Positions 48,263 through 64,000 of a DNA stretch of 64,000 nucleotides are shown here, in pieces. Made by a program: the position numbers and the translations under genes. This stretch comes from Procambarus clarkii (taxonomy: Eukaryota; Arthropoda; Malacostraca; Decapoda; Cambaridae). The stretch spans positions 26,194,523 through 26,258,522 of the forward strand of contig NC_091219.1 of the NCBI RefSeq assembly GCF_040958095.1, given 5' to 3'. The notes under the pieces were generated by a model. That model ran no database searches. It was not told the origin of the DNA and was given only the letters and a program-made list of their open reading frames with translations. Each line of letters opens with the position of its first letter. Within the stretch, counting starts at the first letter, position 1.

Positions 48263-48399
48263 CTCAGCGTGTCTGTTACCGCCAGCAGCTAGAGCTTAAT
48301 TACCGTGTAGTGGAGTTAGATAAGACTGAGGAGCGTTGAAGCGGAGGCTGCCATTATGGTGATGACGCCCTGATAACTCTGCACCTCATCCCTTTGTTC

Positions 48400-48728
48400 A
48401 CCTCCACCCACACTATCCCACCTCCATCATCCCACCCACACTATCACACCCCCCATCATCCCACCCACACTATCCCACCCCCATCATCCCACCCACACTA
48501 TCCCACCCCCATCATCCCACCCACACTATCCCACCCCTATCATCCCACCCACACTATCCCACCCCCATCATCCCACCCACACTATCCCACCCCTATCATC
48601 CCACCCACACTATCCCACCCCCCATCAACCCACCCACACTATCCCACCCCCCATCAACCCACCCACACTATCCCACCCCCCATCATCCCACCCACACTAT
48701 CCCACCCCCCATCAACCCACCCACAACA
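48400..48728. repeat. 28-29-bp minisatellite, about 11 copies
   Basis: The unit is tatcccacccccatcatccc then acccacac. Three sub-types (ccccatcatc, cccctatcat, cccatcaacc) occur in blocks. Confidence 0.95.
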
Positions 48729-48729
48729 A

Positions 48730-49265
48730 CCCGGTCACACTCTGAGTCTTAGTTTCGTGTACAGTCAGACATACAAGACTGTACATACACAGTCTAAGTA
48801 CTTACCCCAATGTATGTCTACACTGCTTGAGAAAGAACTTGAGAAAGTTCTTCCCTGTATTTACTAACCTAAGTTTATATTCTATACCTGAACAACGTAG
48901 CACCCAACACCCAGGCTGTGAGCGGCTTATAGGCAGAATTCAGTGCAACAGAGCCCGACAACCTGGTATACTAATGCTGATGGAATATCAAACAAAACAA
49001 ATGAACCCTTCGAAAGGACTGCAAATATGACCCAAGATATAATAGTAATAGTAGAAGCGAAAATAACTAAAATGATCCCTAATGCAATATTTTAACGATA
49101 ACAACGAGAGTAAGATGATAACGAAGAAAGGGAAGTGCCATTGTTGGTCAAAAGACGTTTTGAAGATATCAGTACTGATTTTGATACGAATTATGAAGAC
49201 TATGTATGAGGAATGAACAATACCTCATCCCTCCTCCCCCTTCTTACCCATCCTAACCCCCCCGG
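48730..49265. other. No gene recognised
   Basis: Short ORFs only. No repeat structure is visible. Confidence 0.4.
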
Positions 49266-49266
49266 G

Positions 49267-49516
49267 GGAACCGGTCGGCCGAGCAGACAGCACGCTGGAC
49301 TTGTGATCCTGTGGTCCTGGGTTCGATCCCAGGCGCCGGCGAGAAACAATGGGCAGAGTTTCTTTCACCCTATGCCCCTGTTACCTAGCAGTAAATAGGT
49401 ACCTGGGTGTTAGTCAGCTGTCACGGCCTGCTTCCTGGGGGTGAAGGCCTGGTCGAGGACCGGGCCGCGGGGACACTAAAAGCCTCGAAATCATCTCAAG
49501 ATAACCTCAAGATAAC
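49267..49516 (+). mobile_element. tRNA-derived SINE, near full length
   Basis: It is nearly identical to 24761-25005 from the tRNA-like head (ccggtcggccgagcagacag, B box ggttcgatccc) to the aaatcatctcaagataacct end. The end is followed by a second caagataacc. Confidence 0.9.
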
Positions 49517-49854
49517 CCCTCTCCTATTCATGCTTAATCATCAAAAATATTAATCGTGTAATCTTTCACGATTCGCAATATATAATTATTATTTAAGTTT
49601 CGGACATTAAAGAGAACATCTCTTGACTTTTCAGTGGGCTGAGTTCAGATTAATTTTGTGTCCATAATATGCTTTTTGAGTTTTAATAATACTAAAATCA
49701 TTTATATAATTGTTTTTCAACTAGTCTAATGAACTACGGGAAAAAGCTTTTGGTCATTAATTTGTTGAGTGGTAATTGATATTTACCTGTATGTGTGCGT
49801 TGTGAATGATTGATGTTTATATGTGTGTGTATTGGTACATGTGTGATGTTTAAA

Positions 49855-49932
49855 TGTGAGTATTCACCTAGTTGTGCTTGCGGGGATTGAACTCTGTTCT
49901 TTCAGCCCGCCACTCAACTGTCAATTAATCAA
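49855..49932 (-). mobile_element. LINE 3' tail fragment
   Basis: The text cacctagttgtgcttgcggg, then cccgccactcaactgtcaat, is the same tail as at 43720. An (AC) run follows at 49962-49986. Confidence 0.7.
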
Positions 49933-49986
49933 CTGTTCCTAACTACTAATATATTTTTTTCCACACACACACACACACACACACAC

Positions 49987-50155
49987 AGGAAGCAGCCCGT
50001 AACAGCTGTCTAACTCCCAGGTACCTATTTATTGCTAGGTAACAAGGACATCACGGTGAAAGAAACTACCCAGTTATTTCCGCCATCGCTGGGGATCGAT
50101 CCCCTGTCCACAGGACTACGAATCCCAAGCGCTGTCCACTCAGCCGCGAGGCCTC
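49987..50155 (-). mobile_element. tRNA-derived SINE copy
   Basis: Minus orientation. The body aggaagcagcccgtaacagc and cccaggtacctatttattgc precedes the head with ggggatcgatcccc at the B box and gctgtccactcagccgcgag. It abuts (AC)n. Confidence 0.8.
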
Positions 50156-50260
50156 TGTATGTGTACAAGATTCGATAGAGATGCTAATGTTAAGAATAAG
50201 ATAAAGATAATCATTTAGTGTCTGTTCCCGCCCTTAGACCTTCTTATCTCTCTTCCTTCC

Positions 50261-50367
<107 letters not shown>

Positions 50368-50707
50368 CACGTCTCTTTGCTTACGTGTATGCAAATCATA
50401 CACTTAAATCAACAACTCGTGGAGGTCATTACCCTCCAAAGGTTCACCCAGAGGTTATATTGACCCGAGTGTGAAGTGAGAATGAAGAGCCCCGGGGTGA
50501 AGGAAGAGGTGAGTGAAGAAAGAAGCCGGCGAAGGTAGGAATCTACGGGAAGTTTAATTGGCGAGCGTTCAGTTTCACGCTGGTCTACAGGCGGGGGGGG
50601 GGGGGGGAGGGGGGGGTTAACCCCCTTAAGACTAATTGTGGGATCTGATACCCTTCTCTACCTCTCGTGTTATTGTGGGGGATAGGGGGGGGGAGGGGGT
50701 GGAATGA

Positions 50708-50829
<122 letters not shown>

Positions 50830-50943
50830 TCCTCCCTACCTGAGAGTGAGAGACTCCTACCTCAGAGTGAGAGACTCCTACGAGTGAGGTAAGTCAGGTA
50901 ATGTAGGAAGGTAGAGATGATGTAAGGTAGGTAGTTTAGGAAG

Positions 50944-51014
50944 CACTCAGAGGTCACACTCAGAGGTCACACTCAGAGGTCACACTCAGAGGTCACACTC
51001 AGAGGTCACACTCA
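50944..51014. repeat. 13-bp tandem repeat, about 5.5 copies
   Basis: The unit is actcagaggtcac, identical in consecutive copies. Confidence 0.9.
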
Positions 51015-51074
51015 GCTCCTCGAGGTCAACCTGCAACCTCTTCATGAAATACGAAAATATTGCGAATTTTTGTA

Positions 51075-52320
<1,246 letters not shown>

Positions 52321-52324
52321 AAGC

Positions 52325-52555
52325 GTCCCGCTACGAAACCCGTACATCTTTCTTCAACCACAGATGACTAGTCTACATTCATTAAACAGTTAACGAGTTT
52401 AATAAACGTCACAACCTGCGGTTGTTAGAGGGTTGTAAACAACCTCAACGAGCTCTTAAACTGTCCAATAAATGCATTTTGAGCCGCCATCATTGAGAAA
52501 AGATCTACAGGTTTCGTAAATGACGACTTTAAAGTGTTTGATAGAATTCTAGCCT
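52325..52555. mobile_element. Diverged copy of the 46416-46680 foldback element
   Basis: It shares gtacatctttc-t-caa, cattcattaaacagtt, gagctc-ttaa and gagccgcca-cattgagaaaa, gat-tacaggtt-cgtaa with the intact element in the same order. The termini have decayed. Confidence 0.65.
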
Positions 52556-52789
52556 TGATCTATTGGTTCTATTTAGTGTTACAGGATACAGCTGTAATGG
52601 GTCTACCTTCCTCGTCACCTTCACACAGTCATTACAGTGGTTCACTATGTATATATGTATATCATACATACAAGAATTATACATATTTACAGTACATAAT
52701 AAATGGTATAAGAGAAAATGTGTAAAAATGTTTTTAAACGTGACTCGTGACCCTTAGACCTATGTGGCCTTAACACATGACTATGTGGG

Positions 52790-53385
52790 CCTCTATATGT
52801 GGCCATAACACATGACTATGTGGGCCTCTATGTGGCCACAACACCTGGCTCTGTGGGCCTCTATGTGGCCACAACACCTGGCTCTATGTGGCCACAACAC
52901 CTGGCTCTATGTGGCCACAACACCTGGCTCTGTGGGCCTCTATGTGGCCACAACACCTGGCTCTATGTGGCCACAACACCTGGCTCTATGTGGCCACAAC
53001 ACCTGGCTCTATGTGGCCACAACACCTGGCTCTATGTGGCCACAACACCTGGCTCTATGTGGCCACAACACCTGGCTCTGTGGGCCTCTATGTGGCCACA
53101 ACACCTGGCTCTATGTGGCCACAACACCTGGCTCTGTGGGCCTCTATGTGGCCACAACACCTGGCTCTATGTGGCCACAACACCTGGCTCTGTGGGCCTC
53201 TATGTGGCCACAACACCTGGCTCTGTGGGACTCTATGTGGCCACAACACCTGGCTCTGTGGGCCTCTATGTGGCCACAACACCTGGCTCTGTGTGGCCAC
53301 AACACCTGACTCTATGTGGCCACAACACCTGGCTCTATGTGGCCACAACACCTGGCTCTATGTGGCCACAACACCTGACTCCACA
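52790..53385. repeat. Two-variant minisatellite (23 and 33 bp)
   Basis: The short unit is ctatgtggccacaacacctg gct. The long unit adds ctgtgggcct before it. Short and long units alternate in clusters over about 22 copies. Confidence 0.95.
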
Positions 53386-53689
53386 CCTGTCAGTGAAGGA
53401 CTCTACGTGTTCGTAATGTGGATGTCGTAAGTGAAATCAGAAATCATGTATTTAATTATTCCCAAATATTTCTTTTGTTGATCTTGAAACTTAATTTTTA
53501 CCTTAATTTGTGTCTTCTTAATTTATTCAGTAAATTTATATGTTTAGAATCTATTTATATATTTATTTGTAAATAATTCATTAGTCTATTTGGCATTTTG
53601 TTTTTTTTATTAAATAATTAATTTGATTTAGTAGCAGGCAGTAATGTTATGATAGGGATGGAATAATGAAATATATGTTGATGTATATA

Positions 53690-53760
53690 CATTATTATAC
53701 ATATATATATACATATATATACATTGATATATATACATTGATATATATACATTATATATG
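53690..53760. repeat. AT-rich 16-18-bp repeat (acattgatatatat)
   Basis: Three to four imperfect units. Confidence 0.7.
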
Positions 53761-53761
53761 C

Positions 53762-54060
53762 TCGTGTTTCAGCTATTGGGTCCCGACTTTCAATACTCAT
53801 TCGAATAGTATACATGTTTCTGAGCCTTTTGGGATCTCATTACATTTGAAATGTTATATAGAGCCTGACTCTATTACCTCAATTCCTTGTTGATTATTTT
53901 TGTCCACTATGATACTAGGAAATATCTTTCTAATATCCCTATGGATCGTTTATGAATACATGCCTCTGAGTCTCCTTGTTCGTGCTGTTCTATATTAAAC
54001 TGTCGTTTTTGGCCCTGTTTCCCTGAGTATTTTATGTATGGTGATCAAGTCTCCCATGTT
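53762..54060 (-). mobile_element. Degenerate LINE C-terminal fragment
   Basis: The minus-strand text parallels the LINE ORF end (gagacttgatcaccatacat corresponds to RGDxIxxYKI, then decayed sequence and an aagtcgggacccaatagc tail). It is bounded by (GT)n at 54061. Confidence 0.6.
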
Positions 54061-54061
54061 T

Positions 54062-54106
<45 letters not shown>
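54061..54106. repeat. (GT)n microsatellite
   Basis: About 22 GT units at the 5' border of the minus-strand LINE fragment. Confidence 0.95.
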
Positions 54107-54109
<3 letters not shown>

Positions 54110-54169
54110 CACATATATATACTTACGGGATCAAGCTTCAGCTCCTTAGATTCCTTTACCAAATATCAA

Positions 54170-54400
54170 CATAGATGTCTAACTACCAAATAACTAAGGG
54201 TAATCACAGGTGTTTAACTAGCAGATAATTAAAGGTAGCCACAGGGGGGTCTAACTAGTTAATAACTAAAAGTAGCCATAAGTATCTAACTAGCACATAA
54301 TTAAAGATAACTACAAGTGTCAATCTAATAACTAAAGATAACAACCGGCGTCTAACTAGCTAATAACTAAAGATAACCCCAAATGTCTACCTGATAACGA
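54170..54400. repeat. Degenerate 33-38-bp tandem repeat
   Basis: The theme is tctaactagctaataactaa, agataaccacaggtg, about six diverged copies. Confidence 0.75.
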
Positions 54401-54990
54401 AATTTAAGCAATGGACCTTCTGAATCAAAATTTTTTACAATTTACAGGCAAATTGGCAGTTACAATATTATTAAAAAGATACAAAAACTAGTTATGTAAC
54501 GCCTTAGTTTGACGCCAAGTTATGGAGCCTGTACTTGAGTTGAAGATCATTTCTAAAGCTGACGTGAGAATATCATTCAACTGGGTTAATCTAGTCATGA
54601 AATTATATACTTCCTGTCCCGGGGGGGGGGGGGGTCATTTAGGGTCACGAGGTCACATTTAAATACTCACATATAACACACACACATTGTCAATTACATG
54701 TACCAAAAAAAAATCACACAAAATCACAATTTAGAGCTTACATTATCGCTTGTTTCGTTACGCAATGTTTTTACGATTAGCAAGATGTTGTTATTGGACA
54801 TGAATTGTTTGTTAGTTCATTTTTATTACAAAATATAAATGTGTCGATGGTCCGGGATGCCAATATGAATGGGTACTCCTCTAGAGTGGATAGGTACTCC
54901 TCGAGGGAGTGTAAGTTCTATACACGTGTGTTTTCTTAGAGTCTGCCCTTCTCGAAAAGAAATTACGCGGCAAAATGTGTCCCGTTTTCC

Positions 54991-60678
<5,688 letters not shown>

Positions 60679-60730
60679 CTGGGGGTTCGAAGGGGCAGAG
60701 GGACGTTTAGAAGGGAGAATAGGAAGGTGG

Positions 60731-60736
<6 letters not shown>

Positions 60737-60827
<91 letters not shown>
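60737..60827. repeat. (GA)n microsatellite next to a Dpr splice acceptor
   Basis: About 45 GA units, (CT)n in the gene sense, ending about 57 nt upstream of the acceptor at 60679. Confidence 0.95.
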
Positions 60828-60828
<1 letters not shown>

Positions 60829-60903
60829 AATGAATCATATATAAATTCCAAGTGGAATATAATCTGCAGGCGATGAGACACAATAACGTGGCTGAAGTAT
60901 GTT

Positions 60904-61019
60904 GACCAGACCACACACTAGAAGTTGAAGGGACGACGACGTTTCATCGACTTGAGAATGGTCCAGGACGGACCGAAACGTCGTCGTCGTCCCTTCAACT
61001 TCTAGTGTGTGGTCTGGTC
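60904..61019. repeat. Long palindrome with hammerhead-like loop
   Basis: The arms at 60904-60945 and 60975-61019 are complementary over about 42 bp, apart from one extra triplet (gac/gtc). The loop contains cttgaga, then a GGTCC/GGACC stem (60960-60974) followed by GAAAC. The layout recalls a type III hammerhead (stem III, UUC, core, stem II, GAAA, stem III). The core reads CUUGAGA rather than CUGAUGA and stem I is missing. Confidence 0.8.
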
Positions 61020-61423
61020 GGAATATAATCTTTTGTGAAGTTTTTTATGTATTTCTCTGTACATGAAGTGCAGATCTAGCTCCAGGGCCCCGACTCGTAG
61101 CTCCAGTACTCTCACGTACTTGCTGTTGAAGTGTATTATGGAATGTTAGCAAAAATAATGTAAAAATATATGAACACATAATGGAAAAGTATGAATGAGT
61201 AATAAAGGAATTAATATGGACTCGTGCATAAATTCAATGAATAGTTAACTCAGTCTGGCAATATAATTAAAACAGATTATTGGCAGCATATTTGTCACAA
61301 CAACATCAATAAAACAATCATTCATTCGATTCATATTAAAAAAGTGTTTGTGGCTAACTACATTCCTGAGCAGTGAGCCTTCCGGTGGTTGGTTGTTGTG
61401 TGGTGATGGTGCAGTCCACATTG

Positions 61424-61430
<7 letters not shown>
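61020..61430. other. No feature recognised
   Basis: AT-rich, probably a Dpr intron. No coding signature. Confidence 0.4.
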
Positions 61431-61432
<2 letters not shown>

Positions 61433-61512
<80 letters not shown>

Positions 61513-61534
61513 CACAGTACATACACACACACAC
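61433..61534. repeat. (CA)n microsatellite
   Basis: About 36 CA units plus a gcacacacacagtacat interruption. It is the 5' border of the LINE fragment that follows. Confidence 0.95.
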
Positions 61535-62040
61535 ACAGCCTTAGACACAGTACCCCATAAAAGGCTGTTACAAAAGTTGGAGCAACAGGCAGGAGTAAAA
61601 GGTAAGGTGCTCCAGTGGATGAGGGAGTATCTAAGCAACAGGAAACAGGGAGTAACGGTGAGAAGGGAGACATCAGAGGGGCGAGATGTCACCAGTGGAG
61701 TCCCACAGGGCTCTGTACTTGGACCCATCCTGTTTCTATTATATCTAAACGACCTTCTAGAGGGTATAGACTCCTTCCTCTTAATGTTTGACGTTGGACG
61801 TCAAAAAACGGACGTTGGCCAGCATACTGGCCAACGTCCGTTTATCCTACAGAGACTTGGACAAGGGCCAGTCATTCCGGGTGCTATATACAACGAAGGT
61901 GAGACACCCTCTTAAATATGCAGCACCAGCATAGAACCCCTGCCTGAAAAATGGACAAGGGAGAAACTATAAAGTTCCAAAGACAAGCAACGGGGCATTT
62001 GTTTTGAGCTGAAGGAATTGAGCTATGAGGAAATACATTA
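61535..62040 (+). mobile_element. LINE reverse transcriptase fragment with internal deletion
   Basis: It reads ALDTVPHKRLLQKLEQQAG, then WMREYLSNRKQGVTV, then the RT motif SGVPQGSVLGPILFLLYLND. It then breaks off at FLLMFD, just before the expected catalytic YADD-type motif. After a 55-bp hairpin segment it resumes as FRVLYTTKVRHPLKYAAPA, stop, NPCLKNGQG, a region normally several hundred residues downstream. It is therefore a dead copy with the catalytic centre deleted. Confidence 0.85.
61806..61843. repeat. Perfect 17-bp-arm hairpin inside the LINE deletion
   Basis: aaacggacgttggccag, loop cata, ctggccaacgtccgttt. It sits exactly at the junction that replaces the missing RT segment. Confidence 0.9.
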
Positions 62041-62204
62041 TAATACACGGATCACAGGGTGATTGTGACAAATACAGGGTGGCTGTTACATGTATAATAC
62101 AGGAAGGTTGAGGAACGTATTATACAAGGTGATTGTGGTTAAAGTTTTAGGCGCCAGAAAGAGGACGGGTGAAAGGTGGTTAACACACCCAAGGCACCGA
62201 GCGA

Positions 62205-62255
62205 AAATGGGTCCAGGACGGACCGAAAAGACGAGGTTTGGTCACCATACAAACA
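62205..62255 (+). repeat. Half-copy of the hammerhead-like palindrome family
   Basis: gggtccaggacggaccgaaa, then agacgaggtttggtcacc. The stem GGTCC/GGACC plus GAAA matches one arm of 60904-61019. Confidence 0.6.
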
Positions 62256-62259
62256 ACCA

Positions 62260-62750
62260 GATTGTTATGACCCCGCGGTCTGCACCGAGGCTCAATATGG
62301 CGACGACGGACAAAATGGCGGCAATGGCTCGTTCTGGCTCCACCAGGATTACATATTTGGTTTTTAATCCCAGGATTTTGAGGGGAGGAAAAGATTCGTG
62401 AAGAAATCTCTATGACCCCAGGGTGGTGGGGAGCCTCGATCGGGAACTCATAAAGAAGCGGTGTGTCTCATAGATTATGAGGCAGGGAGTTGTGAGGAGT
62501 TGTGAGGAGTGGGGTTATGAGGGTGTTGTGAAGAGCGATGAGGCGGTTATGAGGGTGTAATGTGGGATGGAGCTGTGATGAAAGATACAAAAGGAAGGGA
62601 AAGCTATGAGGGATAGGCTTTGCATGAGGGATAGTGTGAGGGATGGGGGGGCCAATAGGTTGGTTGGTAGTGAGGTAATTATGAAGAGAAAGATTTAAGT
62701 TTGACTTAACACTTTCTTTATTGATTTTAAGCCAGTGTGACTACTTAGCA
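62260..62750. other. No gene recognised
   Basis: G-rich, gttgtgagg-type simple sequence between 62475 and 62660. No coding signature. Confidence 0.4.
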
Positions 62751-62756
62751 CTTGTA

Positions 62757-63112
62757 AGGGATATGAGGACCAGGAGCTGGGATATGAGGACAAGGAGCTG
62801 GGATATGAGGACAAGGAGCTGGGATATGAGGACCAGGAGCTGGGATAAAAGGACAAGTCACTGGGATATGAGGACAAGGAACTAGGATATGAGGACAAGG
62901 CACTGGGATATGAGGACCAGGAGCTGGGATATGAGGACCAGGAGCTGGGATAAAAGGACAAGTCACTTGGATATGAGGACAAGGAGCTGGGATATGAGGA
63001 CAAGGAGCTGGGATATAAGGACAAGGCACTGGGATATGAGGACAAGGCACTGGGCTATGAGGACCAGGAGCTGGGATATGAGGACCAGGAGCAGGGACAT
63101 GAGGACGGGGTG
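62757..63112. repeat. 21-bp minisatellite, about 17 copies
   Basis: The unit is gatatgaggacaaggagctg g, with variants accagg, aaggcac and aaaaggacaagtcac. It is a multiple of 3, so ORFs of 74-167 codons on both strands are artefacts. Confidence 0.95.
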
Positions 63113-63224
63113 AAGGAGCGGTGCCCAACCACTTAGACCAACGAGGAGTCGAACCCCGAAACAATAAGATACAAGACGGCCCGCTAGCAAGAGACCAGAA
63201 GGAAATGATTGTGAGGGATATGAG

Positions 63225-63335
63225 GTGCTTCTGCCCCCCCCCCCTCACAAAGTCTCGTGAGGGGGGGAGGGAGAAAGAGGGGGGTTGCAGGGGAGGGTGT
63301 TAGGAGGGGGGAAGGGGGGCATAACCCCCTCCAAG
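63225..63335. repeat. C-run and G-rich low-complexity segment
   Basis: A (C)11 run near 63234 is followed by about 80 bp of ggggag-rich sequence. Confidence 0.75.
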
Positions 63336-63621
63336 ACGCTAAAAGCATTCGAATACTTTATCTGAAGGGAATTATTAGTATCCACCATTAAGGAGGTTCG
63401 GGGTATACTGCTCCTGGTCTGCCCGGTCACTCCCCTCAATCTCAGCATCTCTCTCAGGGCCAGGAAGAGGTAGGGTGAGGCAGGGTGAAGGGGTCAGTAA
63501 TCACCCTAGTGCCCCCCAGCTCCCGCCTACACACACACTACCCGCCCTCACACTAACTTCACCAGGGAGCAGTAATAAGATTAAACTTGGTGTATGTGTA
63601 GCGGAGTGAAGAGGAGCCGGC

Positions 63622-64000
63622 CAGGGTGTATAGCACCCAGGGTACACAGGGACCAGGGTGTATAGCACCCAGGGTACACAGGGACCAGGGTGTATAGCAC
63701 CCACGGTACACAGGGACCAGGGTGTATAGCACCCAGGGTACACAGGGACCAGGGTGTATAGCACCCACGGTACACAGGGACCAGGGTGTATAGCACCCAG
63801 GGTACACAGGGACCAGGGTGTATAGCACCCACGGTACACAGGGACCAGGGTGTATAGCACCCACGGTACACAGGGACCAGGGTGTATAACACCCACGGTA
63901 CACAGGGACCAGGGTGTATAACACCCACGGTACACAGGGACCAGGGTGTATAGCACCCACGGTACACAGGGACCAGGGTGTATAACACCCACGGTACACA
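63622..64000. repeat. 32-bp minisatellite running off the window, about 12 copies
   Basis: The unit is gggtgtatagcacccagggt then acacagggacca, with cccagg/cccacg and agc/aac variants. It contains a ggtgtatagcacc dyad in each copy. Confidence 0.95.

Overview
This is a eukaryotic nuclear window, most likely from a decapod crustacean and plausibly a crayfish. The reasons are very high microsatellite and minisatellite density, widely spaced small exons, tRNA-derived SINEs, and a LINE family whose 3' tails (antisense text 'gtgcttgcgggggttgag') I associate with decapod genomes. The species cannot be confirmed from sequence alone. There are no bacterial operons, CRISPR arrays or intact long ORFs. 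Nearly every long uninterrupted ORF is an artefact of a tandem repeat.

Three genes can be supported, all on the minus strand. (1) Positions 4370-13432 hold a complete acid ceramidase (ASAH1-type) gene. Ten coding exons join in phase to give 391 residues, close to the length of the human enzyme, with all catalytic positions present. A CACGTG E-box and a GC box lie about 100 bp upstream of its start codon. (2) Positions 15080-18795 hold a three-exon gene for a 259-residue predicted type II membrane protein with a Thr/Pro-rich mucin-like stalk, which I do not recognise. (3) Positions 54991-60678 hold the 3' half of a Dpr-family immunoglobulin-superfamily gene: the second Ig domain split over two exons, then a terminal exon with a hydrophobic anchor. 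The first Ig domain should lie beyond the right edge.

Layout. 1-4369 is AT-rich sequence with a 160-bp tandem repeat and the probable 3' UTR of gene 1. 4370-18795 holds genes 1 and 2, with SINEs, LINE tails and minisatellites in their introns. 18796-54880 has no gene I can support. It is filled with minisatellites (units of 13-42 bp), long (GT)n, (GA)n and (AT)n arrays, a 1-kb (TGCC)n array, LINE 3' fragments, a Penelope-like fragment with a GIY-YIG domain, tRNA-derived SINEs of at least three head types, and foldback elements. 54881-60700 is the Dpr-like gene, whose introns carry a decamer array with higher-order structure. 60701-64000 holds a long palindrome with a hammerhead-like loop, a rearranged LINE RT fragment and two more minisatellites.

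The genes do not form a pathway. One is a lysosomal sphingolipid hydrolase, one a putative surface mucin, and one a putative neuronal recognition protein. The most unusual material is structural: a 98-bp triplication that copies the 3' end and splice donor of an acid ceramidase exon, LINE fragments bounded by (AC)n arrays, hammerhead-like palindromes, and Dpr splice sites that sit against long (CT)n arrays.
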